This document shows, in pieces, positions 53,106 through 64,000 of a stretch of DNA of 64,000 nt. Each line of letters starts with the position of its first letter. The first letter of the stretch is position 1. Location: NCBI GenBank assembly GCA_022605405.1, contig JABYQQ010000021.1, positions 711,440-775,439 on the forward strand. Direction: 5' to 3'. The stretch is from Earliella scabrosa (taxonomy: Eukaryota; Basidiomycota; Agaricomycetes; Polyporales; Polyporaceae). Both the position numbers and the translations under genes were made by a program. The notes under the pieces are model-generated. The model saw only the letters and a program-made list of their open reading frames with translations, ran no database searches and was not told the DNA's origin.

Positions 53106-54118
53106 ATGGCTACCGAAGCGTATGTGTGGTTAATCACCGGGTACGTACAACTCGTATGATTCCAGAGGTTCGGAGAAATGCGACACGATGACGACGCCGG
53201 ACGCTTAGCGCGAGCCGAGGTATTGGCCTGGAGATGACGCGACAGCTCCTTCAGTCCCCTGCCAACACCGTGCTCGCAGCATGTCGGACACCGTCCAAGG
53301 CGGTCGCGCTCCAGGACCTCGCGAAAGAGGCGGCGGGCACGCTACACGTCTTGAAGCTCGACGCTAACAGCACAGATTCAATACGCGCGGCCGCGGACGA
53401 GGCAGCCAAGATCTTGGGGAACACGGGCATCGACTATATCGTCAACAACGCAGGGGTACGTGAACGCCACGGACCCTACATCCCCGGCGTCGACTGACAG
53501 ATTCAACGTGCGCGCCCCGACAGGTGAACATCCAGAACGACGACGCGTTCGAGGGGAACGTCGACTTGCTGGTGAAGACCTTCGTGACGAACGTCACGGG
53601 CCCGGCCTATGTCTCGCACGCGTTTCTCCCGCTGCTCGAGAAGGGAGGGAAGAAGACGATCGTGAACATCTCGAGCACGCTTGGGAGCATCGGCTTCGAA
53701 TTTAGCGCGGACGAGACGTCGTATGCGATCTCCAAGACGGCGCTGAACATGCTTGTACGTCCCCAGGAGCTTTGCAGCCTTTCGGCGCGCGGTTGAGTGT
53801 GGTTCGCGCTGACTCGGATGTGCTCGCTACCCTGACACCACAGACGTATAAGCAGGCGAAAACGCGTCCGGATATCACGACAATCTCGATGTGCCCTGGA
53901 TGGCTGGCAACAGGTACGTACGCCGCGACTGTCTGATAGTGTGTCGAGTCCAGAATTTGACGTCATGCCTTCGCTGTGGTCTGCTAGATATGGGAGGCGC
54001 GAATGCGATGCACCCTGTGTCGGTTGGGGTTGAGGGCGTACTGAAGGTTGTTGCGTCGCTCACGCCCGAGAAGTCGGGCCAGTTCTTCAACTTCCAAGGA
54101 GAGCGCGTCCCGTGGTGA
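53106..54118 (+). CDS. Short-chain dehydrogenase/reductase (SDR7)
   Basis: Five exons (53106-53140, 53209-53455, 53524-53754, 53844-53913, 53988-54118) give 237 residues, start MATEAYVWLITG. Motifs: TGASRGIGLEMT, VNNAG, ISSTLGS (Ser), YAISK (Tyr/Lys), SMCPGWLAT. It ends GQFFNFQGERVPW. It is closest to SDR2 in protein, promoter and flanking DNA. It is the SDR member of the apparent parent block SDR7 - spacer - G-alpha, while SDR2 lies in the decayed inverted copy. The promoter has TATAAG at 53000 and two 28-bp direct repeats. NAD(P)-dependent oxidoreductase, substrate unknown. Confidence 0.9.
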
Positions 54119-56025
54119 TGGTAGATTTGGTGGTTGTGTGTATATAGGACCCGTGTTGCGATCGTTAGCCATCGTGACTGCGTTCGGGCCGGGATGAACG
54201 GAGTGGTTTGAATGCGCAGCCCAGCTTGAGCTCAGGCTTGACTGAGGGTCTTGAAATCATGGGCTGTCTGCCGAAGAGGGACTCCTCCCTCCGGTGCTGC
54301 AAAGGACAAATGCAACGCCAGGGGGTGACGAGGTCTCGAATCACGGTGTCGTATCCCGGCACAGGTACTAAACACATGAAACGTTATCTGTTGGCATCAG
54401 TGAGGTTGACGTTGAAGTACAGAATATGTTAGAAGAACCGGACGCCTAGGAGCGTTGCCGACCACGCCTCGCGCACTGGAGCGTGCTAGGTTCGATGCTG
54501 AGATGACGGTGCAAATATTGTTGCAGCACTCAACTCCGAAGACATCGGACCAGTACTTTCCTGCGGACATACCTTTTGGAGTCGGACCCGGATGTACCGT
54601 GTATGAAGGGTGGTCGACGTCCGCCGTGCTAGCCAGTCTCTGTGCGTGTGGCCGGATGCTGAGACTGAACTCAGTAAACTGGTAACCACGCAGGGTCGAT
54701 CGCACCGACGAGCGCACCTACTTAATTGTACCTAGGCCTTGGCTTGGCGCAATAATGGACGAATGTCGGCTACGAGTGCCACATTGCGGGCGACCGCCCT
54801 GGATCTGCCGGTAGCGCGTCAGTGGCGTCAGTGACGACGGTACGTCCCGTGTGATTTCCTGGCCTGTATCGTTGCATGCTGTGCAGGCGAAACTGGGGTT
54901 GGGGGGGGGGTATGTAGGCAAGTTGGAGTCGGAACTGGTGGATTCCGTGGGGTTGATACAGATAGCATCCACCCATTATGGCGTTGACGGTTGTCGCGGG
55001 GGATACTCATGGCGAACCGAGCTTGTGAGCCTCAGAGCCTGAGAGTTGTCTAGGGGGTCAGTTCGCACCAAGGAGCGATTCTGATCCGAGACACGCACTT
55101 CGCTCGGGGTTGCGGCGTAGAGCCGAGTGGGGGTATCAAGTCGGGACGATCAAGCGCAGTTACTGAAGTGCTATCTAGTGCTATAGCAGGCTATAGCTAG
55201 ATGAGTTGAGGGTCAGATCATTTGAGTACATAGTATCTCCAGTGCATCGCACAACGATCAGCGCTTATTGATCTCGGGCATGCGGATCAACGTTCCTGGG
55301 CAGTTGAGGAAGAATAGCAGTGCGCAGGCGACGACGAATCCGAATCGAGGCCGTGATGATACTCGTTCGAGAGGCGGTTCGCTGTTGAAGCAGACAGGAA
55401 GGTGACCATGAGACTTGAAGCTTGAGTACAAAGGCTGCGGCCGCGCAAGCGTGGCCAGGAACAACAAGGAAATGAAAGATCTCGGCAAGCGACCGGCGGA
55501 GTGGTGAGATCCGGATCTCGGACAGTGGACTGGAAGCAAAGTTCCGAAACCGATCGCGTCGTCGACTGAGAGCGAGGAACGAGGAGACAGGGATTTGATA
55601 GGGATGGACGAGTCCGGCGAGGCTCGAGTCTCGACCGGACTCACTTGCGCTCCTTGCCGTTGTTCTCATCCTCGCGCCTGTGTGGGCGGGGACGGATGCC
55701 ACGGTGGGCGGTGAGAAGGGTGGAGTGAATTGGGAAGAGAGGACATCAGACCAACCGGGAGAACCAAGAAGACCGTCGCGGGCTTACAGCAAGGACGAGA
55801 CGCACATATTGACGAGGCTGATACGAGCAGAGGCGGAAAGGGGAGCGGGCGAGGCCGAGTGCGGGTGAGCTCAGTGCGTCTGAGTCCGCACGGAAGCGCG
55901 CCGCTAGCGCCCCATACCCAACTTGTACTCGTCCTCCTCCTCCCTCCCTCCTCCCCTTCCCCTCTCCTCCCCGCTCTCTCCCCCTCGCCTCACGCCTGCG
56001 CTAGACTCGCATCCCAGCGCCCGAC
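54119..56025. other. SDR7-G-alpha spacer, source of dispersed copies
   Basis: 54175-54440 and 55340-56025 have copies near 17.5-17.7 kb and 16.8-17.45 kb; part of the latter also lies at 20.5-20.96 kb. 54.44-55.33 kb is unique in this window. No protein-coding gene is supported, although open frames overlap on both strands just upstream of G-alpha. Confidence 0.6.
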
Positions 56026-59000
56026 ATGTACGCCATCCGACACTCGACGGACCCGGACGACCCGCTCACGGTTGCCATCGCACCACCGCCTGGGGAGACA
56101 GCGGAAGAGCGCACGGCGCGCCTGCGGCAGGAGGAGGAGGCGAAGCGGGTCAACGACGAGATCGACGAGCGCATCAAGCAGGAGCGGGCGGCGTGGAAGA
56201 AGCACAAGTCCATGTTCAAGCTCCTCCTCCTCGGCCAGAGCGAATCAGGTATGTCCACCGCCCTCCTCGTCCCTCCTCCCGCTCTTCCCCCGACGCCTTC
56301 GTGCAACGTGTCACCCCTGCGCAAGGCGGTATGGCAGTTCGCTTGCTTGCTCGTCAGTCGTGTGCGCCCTCTGCCTGCCGTCGGGGAGCCTCGCGCCAGT
56401 GCAGGGCGCATGCCAATCCGAGCTTGCGCCTCTGGGTCAGACCAAGACCTCCATCGACGGATAACGTCCGTGGCAAGGCTGCTTCCAATTCGCATTCACA
56501 TTCAATCTGTTCGTCCCTGGCTGCGTCTCACTCCCTCTATTCTACGTCCATGATGACCGCGGTGTCGCGCGCCAACGAGAGACGAGGCGCCCCTGTACCG
56601 TGTACGCCCGACCGCTGGGAGCGCGCTCGACGGTCGTCCCTCGACGTGGCTGGAGTGTGCCAGGCAGCTGCTAGGTATGCACTGCGTTGCGAAATGCGTC
56701 ATCGTTCGCGTTGGCGAGCCTCACCCCAGGTGGCGATGCGTTCTCCTATCAGCCTTGGGCCGGCCATGCGTTTCATCATCGCGTGCCCTCCCGCGGCTTG
56801 CGTTTTAGCATTCGGTGGCCCAGACGTTCCTTCCTGGTCACGATAGCTTCCCAGTACTTGCTTGGCCCCGGAGGGTGAGCTAAGATGCGTTGTAGGAGGC
56901 TGTCGCCGTAGTATCTTATGCATCCAAGGAGCTGCAGACAAGTCGGTTACTTTACCGGCCTCCGTGTTCTTTCTTTCATCATGGATTCTTCCCGCATTTT
57001 ACTGACCAAATCCTGCTATAGGAAAATCGACAACATTGAAGAGTGCGTCCTAACACTCCTAACATCTCTTGTTCCCAGCTTAATCACCTCGCTCTCTAGA
57101 CCTACAACTCGCGTTCGCTCCCAAAGCATGGCGAACCGAACGCGCCTCCTGGCGCGCCGTCATCCAGCTCAACCTCGTCCGCTCCATCAACACCATCCTC
57201 GACGTCCTCAACGCCGAGATGACCCGCGCCGCCGGCCACCCCACCTCACCCGTCACCTCCCCATTCATGCGCCCCGTCACTTCTCCCACTGTAGCCCCTA
57301 ACGCGAACGAATCGAGCAGTCCGACGAGCGAGTCCCCGAGCAGCCAGCTCCCGTTCCAGTTCAGCCACACCCATGCGCTCTTGAAGCTCAGGCTCGCCCC
57401 CTTGCGCCGAGTCGAGGCCGACCTCAAGCAGCTTATTGGCGCCGCCACGGACGAGCCGTCGGATATCCCTGGACTCTCGCTGTACGGGAACGGCAACGGA
57501 AGCACGAGCGGAAATGCGAGCGGGAGCGGGACGTGGGCTGCGGATGACCTCAACGCCGCCGCCCCGTTCGACGGCGCTTCCGCGGGGACGGTGCGGAGAC
57601 GGCCATCCGAGTACTACGTACGCTCGAACGCGTCGTGGCGCGAGGCGGTCCGGTCTGCGTACCACAAGCTGAGTGGGAACGACGACGGGTCGAGCAACGG
57701 CAGCGGGAGGGGGAGCGGCGGCACGGACGGCTCGAAGCTCGAAGACGCGACGGAGATCATTGCGAGCTGCGCGGAGGACATGAAAGCATTGTGGGAGGAC
57801 ACGACTGTGCGGGATGTCCTGAAGCGGAGGAGGATCCGGATGGAGCTCGCCCCGGGCTTGTGAGTGTCCTGCCTTCGTTGCCCTGTCTATCGGTCGTCGT
57901 GCGTGCTTCGAGCACATCACACCCTTCCCCCGATCTGCCCATCGTGCTTCTCAGCACCCACATCCGCTTGTCGCGGAGTTCGGGCGGGCGTGGATGTGAC
58001 AGTCTCTGTCCGCCCTTGATCGGAGCACAGAAGGCTGTCGTCTCTTGTCTTCCAGCTTCGCGACTTCTGACATGGGCGACCGCTAACTCCGTCATCCGTG
58101 TCCCAGCTTCCTCGACGACATCGAACGCATAGCCCAGCGGGACTACGAGCCGTCAGATGACGACGTCGTGCGCTCGCGCTTGCGCACGGTCGGCGTGCAA
58201 GAGTACAAGCTCGTGATGGAGAAATGGGGTGCGTGTGTTTTGTACTCTCGTCAGCGGCCGCGGTTCAGGGTGCGCTGAGCTGTGCTTGCGTTTGGCGGGG
58301 TGGCTGAGCAGAGCGGACAGGACCGACGAGCGAGGTCGCAAGGGAATGGATGATCTATGACGTGGGAGGGTCGAGGACGTCGGTGAGTGTAGTTCTGATG
58401 TGTCGAGGCGAGGCAAGAGGAGGATGCTGACGGAGAGTGGCTTGCCAGCGCGCCGCGTGGTACCCGTACTTTGACGACGCGAACGCGATATTGTTCCTCG
58501 CCCCGATCTCGTGCTTTGACGAACTGCTGGCCGAGGACCGTCGCGTGAACCGGCTCGAGGATTCGTTCCTGCTCTGGAAGGGCATTGTGCAATCCAAGCT
58601 GCTCGCAAAGTGCATTATCGTCCGTGCGTGCTCTGTCTTCGTTGTTGTGGCTCAACGTCGCGCTGAACGAGGCGGCATAGTGTTCTTGAACAAGTTTGAC
58701 TTACTGGAGCAGAAGCTGAGGAACGGCGTCAAGGTGAACAAATACCTCCCGAGCTTTGGGGATAGGGAGAACACGGCCCCAGTCCTTGCCCGCTGTATGT
58801 TGTTCCTTCTCTTGTCTGCGAATGAGAGCGCGCTGATCGACATTTGTTTGTAGATTTGCATCAGAAGTTCCGTGACCAGCAGCGCGAGTATTCGCCCCAG
58901 CCTGGGCGGCCGTTCTACGGATACGTGACGACGGCGATCGTGAGTGCTCTGCTGCGTTGGGAGTCGTGTGTAGTTGCTGATCGTGCGTGCGCTGTGCTGT

Positions 59001-59155
59001 AGGACACGAAGGCGACTGCGTCGACACTGGCTTCGGGTAAGTGTCGTCTGCTTTCGCTCGTCGCTCGGGACAGTCGCTCATGTCACTTTGGTTGCGCGTC
59101 CACAGTCCGCGACGGAGTTCTGCGGCACAACCTGCAGCGGGCAGACTTTGTGTGA
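56026..59155 (+). CDS. Divergent heterotrimeric G-protein alpha subunit
   Basis: Ten exons (56026-56248, 57022-57042, 57100-57859, 58107-58228, 58321-58382, 58449-58623, 58681-58794, 58854-58939, 59003-59036, 59106-59155) give 548 residues. GTPase motifs: P-loop LLLLGQSESGKSTTLK across intron 1, switch I VVRSRLRTVGV with the catalytic Arg, switch II DVGGSR, NKFD, and a degenerate TCAT box (TTAID). The tail RDGVLRHNLQRADFV matches the G-alpha C-terminus. Oddities: Ser replaces the catalytic Gln of DVGGQR, the N-terminus MYAIRH lacks the MG myristoylation site, exon 3 holds a ~170-residue Ser/Gly-rich insert in the helical domain, exon 2 is only 21 nt, and intron 1 is 773 nt. It is likely one of the expanded atypical basidiomycete G-alphas. 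Confidence 0.88.
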
Positions 59156-60702
59156 TGCGTGTCCAGCAGTCATCCGTGCCTTTCGTGTATCTATAGCGAT
59201 TTTTGGGTTGGCTGGCCGCTCTCGTCTCTTCTATTTCGTCTTAATCCTCAATCCCCCCGCCCTCGCACCTGTTCGCTTGTCTCCATCCCGATCTCCATCC
59301 TCATCGCTGTTGTCGCTACCCGCCATCTAGCCATCTATCTTATTAGATATGTACTGCGTCATGCGCTGCGTACAGTAGTACTGCCCCCTCCGTTCTCGTT
59401 CTCGTGCTGTGTCGTACAGTCTGGCTCTGAATGTGTTCGTGTGTATTGTACGTATACGTGCGTGTGTGCTAGTGCGTGCTCTGCTCATTCTGCAGAGCGC
59501 GGTCGTGGTGGGGTGAAGGTGAAGGCTACAAGTACTGGTGTGGGGTCGTCCTACGGTCTACCCTGTGTGTCCCACCACGCTTGCGAGATAGGTTCGGCAA
59601 CAGGGAGATAGAAACAGGTCGAGCCAGGTTGCAGGAGCTGCAGCGCTAGGTGGTATTCGACCTCGTAGTACAGGTCGCGACGCACTGCATGCCTAAAACA
59701 GAGGACATAAGCTTCAATAGCGGCCTAAAGAACGACATGGCGATTCAATCACGTCGGTGATATGATCCATGGCGTCGCTCTCTTACCAGTAACTAGATTG
59801 ATACGGTCATCCGTAGCCGTTCGACACCATGGCAGAAACGGACATCTTGTTCTTGACGATCTGTCCGTCAAGACTTTCGGATCGTTGAGAAGCGGCAATG
59901 CTAGGGTTTAAGAGCGAGCGGGAGGATGTGGCAGCAGGCCCCAGGGTCAGAGCAAAGTCAGCTCAAAAGGGTATGACGATAACATTATGTACACTGTAGC
60001 ATTGGGAGAGCACGACCCAAACTACTCGGCGATGATACATATGGAGAACATCGCTCGACAAATTCGCAAGATATGATTGCATACCTGGACGTGGTCCCAC
60101 ACTACACGTTAGCCGCGATGGTCATGGTGACCGTTGGGTGACGGCGGTGGCGTGAATCGAGGGATATCCTGAGCTCGCCGGACCCTTGCGACTCGCAAGA
60201 TGGAGAACACGACGAAGGCTGTATGGGAAGTTGGCCGAGTGGGAGAAGCGAGAAGTCGAGGACGAGCGTCGGAAGAACTGCGGTGGGTGACGGTGTGGGA
60301 AGCAGCGAAGGTTGGTGATGGCGTTGGAACGGGGTTAGAACAGGCGCTGAACGGGTAACTCTTGTTTTGCTCGTCACCGCTCGCGACTGGAAGCTCATCA
60401 GCCTTGACGGTGAACAGACACGTACTGCTGGCAGTGTGGGACGACGAGCAGACCACCCTGGACGGTGTCGAGAAGGTGAGCGGCGACGGGAGGCGGGGCG
60501 ATCAAGGCGGGGTGACGGGAGCCTCGTGGGCGGGGCCGTGCCTCGCGCTGCGTGGGATCAAATTCTCATTCGCTCTTTTCAGTTTCTGTTGTCGTTCGTC
60601 CAGTCAGGATACCCCGCTCGCCCTCTTCCTCCTCCTCCTCGCCGCCGTCGCCGTCGCCTTCGCGTCCGCCGCCGTCGCATACGCAGCTCGCAGTCGGTCG
60701 GG
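59156..60702. other. Intergenic, no gene seen
   Basis: 3' flank of G-alpha and 5' flank of the Chs7-like gene. ORFs here are not protein-like. Confidence 0.45.
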
Positions 60703-63283
60703 ATGACTAGCTTTGGGGACTTGCGGCCGCTGTGCACAACAGTGCCGTCGTACCCGTGGTGCAACCTCTTCTACCGCCAGGTACGCCTCGCTCTCGCTTC
60801 AACTTCCTCTCTCGCCCCTGCTCAGCACCAACGATGCCATCCCACAGCTCCAAACACACGACTCGTCCGTGCTCACCGGGGTCTCCGCCGACTCGTCCTC
60901 TGCGCCCGTCGGCATCAACCCAGATTGTGGCATCCCCCGCGTCGGCAACGATGGCTCGCTGGCCAACATCGCCCAGATCATCGCGTCGGGCCTCAGCATC
61001 ATCTTCGTCCTCCTCCTCATCTTCTGGACCAGTCGTAGGAGAGCGGCCGTCGGTGAGTCTTTCTGCTCTCTCTTCCGTTAAGCGTCCTCTTTCCCTTCTT
61101 CGCGCCCATCCTACTTCCTATTCCCACCGCTATCGCTTTGCTTTTGCTGCTCCTCCGTGGCGTTCGCGCTCCTCCCTCTCGTGCGCAAGACGACGTCTAT
61201 CACCCCCCGCACTTCGTGTTTGCTTTCGACACGTCAATCAAGTTGCAGAGCGACATCATGCGCTTGATTGGCGTGATTAACATCCTTCTCGTATACCGAC
61301 GCGGTCTCGCTGTGCGGCCCTCCCGCGCACGGACGCCATCTCGCTGGTTCGTGCCTGTCACGGCTTGCGGGGGTTGGAGACGTGGCGAATTGGCCCCGCC
61401 CGATGGAGGCGGTGACGGTTGGGCTTGAAGTCGGCTCCCCGGATATCTTCGCCCAGCGCTACCAACTCGAGTCACTGCCCGTTCTCCAGAGCCCGTGCGG
61501 CGTAGTGTTCTGCAGGGCGGTCCCTCCTACACGCCACGAAGAATGGTGTCGAACGTTCTGGCCCGCGAAGCCCTCCCTCATCCTCACGCTCTGAACCGAG
61601 CCTCTTCATGTTCGTTCATGATGTCACAGGCTCGGTTCAAAGCAGACGGCCGAAGTCAGCCCTCGCGTCCGGCCGCTTGAGTCCCGGCCAGCGTGCTTGT
61701 GTTCGCCTCGCCACAAGCCTGCTGGCCACTGCGGCTGCGTCGAGACCTGCGCGCTATGCTCCCACATGCCGTTATGGTTTCGAGTTTTCCTTTTCCGACG
61801 CCAGGAGCCGCCTAGACTAGGTGGTCGACCCGATGGTGCGGTCGGTCGGTCGAGAGAGTGGATGAACGCTCATGTGAGACTGAGCATGGGCAGTGTCAAG
61901 ATCGTCAGAACCCGCCGCTCCGGCAGTCGTGTAGCCCCGTTACGGGCACACGCCGGGCTGTGACGAGCTGTTCGCGAGACCACCGCCTTCGCGAGAGCGG
62001 GGCATGTGCGCGGGATACGAGAGCCTACTAGGTGATGTGTTTGGTGTATCTATGGTGGCCTCGTGCTCGCTGGTTGACTGCCGTCACTAAGTCCCGGAGC
62101 GGAAACGACGCGGTCGACTCGGTTTGCATCGCGCCTTGCTCCCTCCGCGCCCTGTACTGCTAGTACATCTCGTGTTCTGCCTACGGGATACTGTTCCATA
62201 TCTGACTCTGTTCCGCGTTACCGCACTCTGCTAACATGTATGCCCTCAGGTCGGGTCGAGTTCCGAATATTCCTCATCTTCTACCTCGTCACCCTTCCCC
62301 TCCAGCTCATCACCACCGGGTCCTTCCTCGAGCAAGGGTCAACAGCCCTCACAGCTATCACTGCTGTCCATGCGGGCTTCGTTGCCGCCACGTTCTGGGC
62401 GTTGCTCGGAAACGCGATCGTCAGCACGCAGGTTGTGGAAGACGGGACTATCAGTTCACTACTTGTGAGTGCATCTTGTTCCTCCCTCGCTTTCACCCCT
62501 TGCTCCAGACGATTCCAGCGTGGATCGGTCTCGTCATGCGCTACCTCGTCCGCTCAAGGACCACTGAAGGGACAAGGGTGATCTTTGCTAACCGCCATTT
62601 CCCAGCCCTTCGACTTCTTTGCAGCCGCCTTCTTCGCTGCGACAACTTACATCGCACTCGATGTCGGCTTTTCGTTCACCGGCACGTTCGGACCCTCGAA
62701 TCCACCCGAGGCCCTTCACAGCATTCCTCTCTTCGTTTTGACCAGCATCTGGCCGGGCGCGTGAGTGTCTCTGTCCCCTTTCACTGCCCCGAACCTGTAT
62801 CTCACGTTGAGTTGCCATGTCCATAGCGCCGCGATTATTTACTTCATTATCATGACCTATGTCGTGCTCGGGATGCTCAACGAGCTACGCCCGATGTGGT
62901 ACTACGGTCTGGCTGCGGTTTTGTTTGTCCTCAGCCAGCTTGACTTCTTCTTGCTGAGCAGGGTCATTTGTAATGTGCGTCTTGCTCCCGTCCCCTTGCG
63001 CTCGCTGCGCATCATGACTTGTGCTGTGTCGCTGACGGCCGTGTCGTAGGGTGCTGCGCGCAAGGTGGACGGATCGTTCATCGCCACGATACTCGAGACG
63101 GCCGCCGTCGGCCTGCTCTACCTCGCATGGCGAAGCATTACGGAAGGTGCGTCTCCGGCTTCTCACTCTACACGTCCCCGCCCCCTCCCGCTCGTGCACC
63201 GCTCGTATCCGTGACGTTTGCTGACATGTTGTCGCTCGCCTTCCGCAGAATCGTGGGAGGATGAGGTCTACTACCCGCGGTAA
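60703..63283 (+). CDS. CHS7: Chs7-like chitin synthase export chaperone
   Basis: Seven exons (60703-60780, 60848-61052, 62250-62464, 62606-62760, 62827-62974, 63050-63146, 63249-63283) give 310 residues. Chs7 is an ER multipass membrane chaperone that lets chitin synthase 3 leave the ER. The family pattern is clear: a Cys-containing FGDLRPLC..PWCNLF N-terminus, NIAQIIASGLSIIFVLLLIF (TM1), RAAVGRVEFRIFLIFYLV (TM2), ALLGNAIVSTQVVEDGT, LDVGFSFTGTFGPSNPP, IPLFVLTSIWP, WYYGLAAVLFVLSQLDFFLL, SRVICNGAARKVDGSFIATI and a final AWRSITEESWEDE. About seven TM helices are expected. Intron 2 (61053-62249) is 1,197 nt, far longer than any other here, but the AAVGRVEF joint matches family sequence. Confidence 0.92.
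61053..62249 (+). other. Very long intron 2 of the Chs7-like gene
   Basis: Donor GTGAGT, acceptor CCTCAG. No transposon ends, inverted repeats or coding genes were recognised in it, and the longer ORFs do not resemble proteins. Confidence 0.55.
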
Positions 63284-64000
63284 CGCGCCGACGCTGCGCG
63301 TATGTCTGTGGACGCCGCCCCTATTCCGAGCTTTCAAGCTGTGGAACATGGGTGCCGCGCGCGCGTCTCGCCGCGACACCGCTGTGTCTCCTGTGATACC
63401 CACCTCCCTTACGAACTTGCGCTCTCATGCCTCAACGCCCCCCGCCATGCCATGCCCTCTAGACGTCCCTCGCCTCCCTCTCGCTGTACTCGTGCGCTTT
63501 CTAATCCACGGACCGGTCTACGACCCCGGCGTGCCCTCCGCGATCCGGATATGTTGAATTTGTTTGAATCTGAATCTGCACGCTCCCTCCTCGTGTATTT
63601 CTGTTGTTCTATGTGCTGTCCGAGTCCTCTCCCTGTCACCCGACGACTCTTGTCTCTTGTCGCTAGCGTACTCGTATACTCGCCGTATGTTTATACCTTT
63701 CTCTTTCAGTTCTCTTCCCTTTTTCACCATACATATTCTTTGCTCGTACCTTTGCGCCGGCCTGGTCAGTGGTGGTCCCGCTCTGTTTCTGTTATTTTCT
63801 GTTCTGGCCTTGATTAATCCCGGATCGTTGACGTCCGCCAATGTGTTTTAGTAGTCTCAGCTATAGCCACTCTGTGCCAACCACCGCCCGCCGCTCATCG
63901 TGCATAGCCTGAACATCAGCACCGAATTAGTTGCGCCCTGGAGGTTGCGCAGGGGCATGGGAGGGCTGCGGGGGGTTGGGAGGGGAACTCGGAGTCGGAT
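63284..64000. other. 3' flank of the Chs7-like gene
   Basis: Pyrimidine-rich 3' region. No further gene is supported before the window ends. Confidence 0.45.

Overview
The window looks like nuclear DNA of an Agaricomycete (mushroom-forming basidiomycete), possibly a polypore. The signs are GC-rich coding exons, many short introns (about 50-130 nt) with GTRNGT donors and YAG acceptors, single-exon genes beside 5-10-exon genes, and conserved fungal proteins (NF-YB/HAP3, Vps74/GOLPH3, a Chs7-type chitin synthase chaperone, a G-alpha subunit). All exon structures were deduced by eye from splice signals, reading frame and paralog comparison.

Layout. 0.7-2.3 kb: a conserved low-complexity protein (-). 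2.5-5.3 kb: two adjacent foldback elements, a CACTA-like element with ~0.6 kb inverted arms and TCA target duplications, then a 460-bp palindromic MITE. 5.8-10.3 kb: NF-YB (-) diverging from three tandem cupin genes (+), with a decayed M36 fungalysin fragment between cupins 2 and 3. 10.9-29.2 kb: an expanded short-chain dehydrogenase (SDR) family: one relic, SDR1 (+), a single-TM protein gene with a decayed paralog, SDR2 and SDR3 (-), an F-box-like gene (+), and SDR4 and SDR5 (-). Two further members, SDR6 and SDR7 (+), lie at 50.5-54.1 kb. The seven intact SDRs share five exons at identical positions, about 237-246 residues, and nearly all have a TATA box about 70-105 bp before the ATG. 31-34 kb: a tandem pair of small secreted six-cysteine proteins. 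35-49.4 kb: a conserved protein (-), a single-TM protein (+), an HNH-like protein lacking the usual His pair (-), an F-box/LRR-like protein (-) and Vps74 (+). 56-63.3 kb: a divergent G-alpha subunit and a Chs7-like chaperone, both (+).

The most unusual feature is genome rearrangement. The block SDR7 - spacer - 5' end of G-alpha (53.0-56.3 kb, +) has an inverted, decayed copy at 16.6-19.7 kb (SDR2 plus a G-alpha 5' pseudogene). A third, shorter copy of the G-alpha upstream region lies beside SDR3 (20.5-21 kb). The inverted copy carries an 18-bp insertion of telomere-type TTAGGG repeats exactly where the parent has 3 bp. It also carries a ~0.93-kb inverted-repeat element whose two arms each hold tRNA-like Pol III A and B boxes. 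The SDR expansion therefore seems to have come from local tandem duplication (SDR4/5, SDR2/3) plus longer-range inverted duplication that carried pieces of a signalling gene along.

No biosynthetic cluster could be established. The cupin and SDR families are each locally amplified, and a shared pathway is only conjecture.
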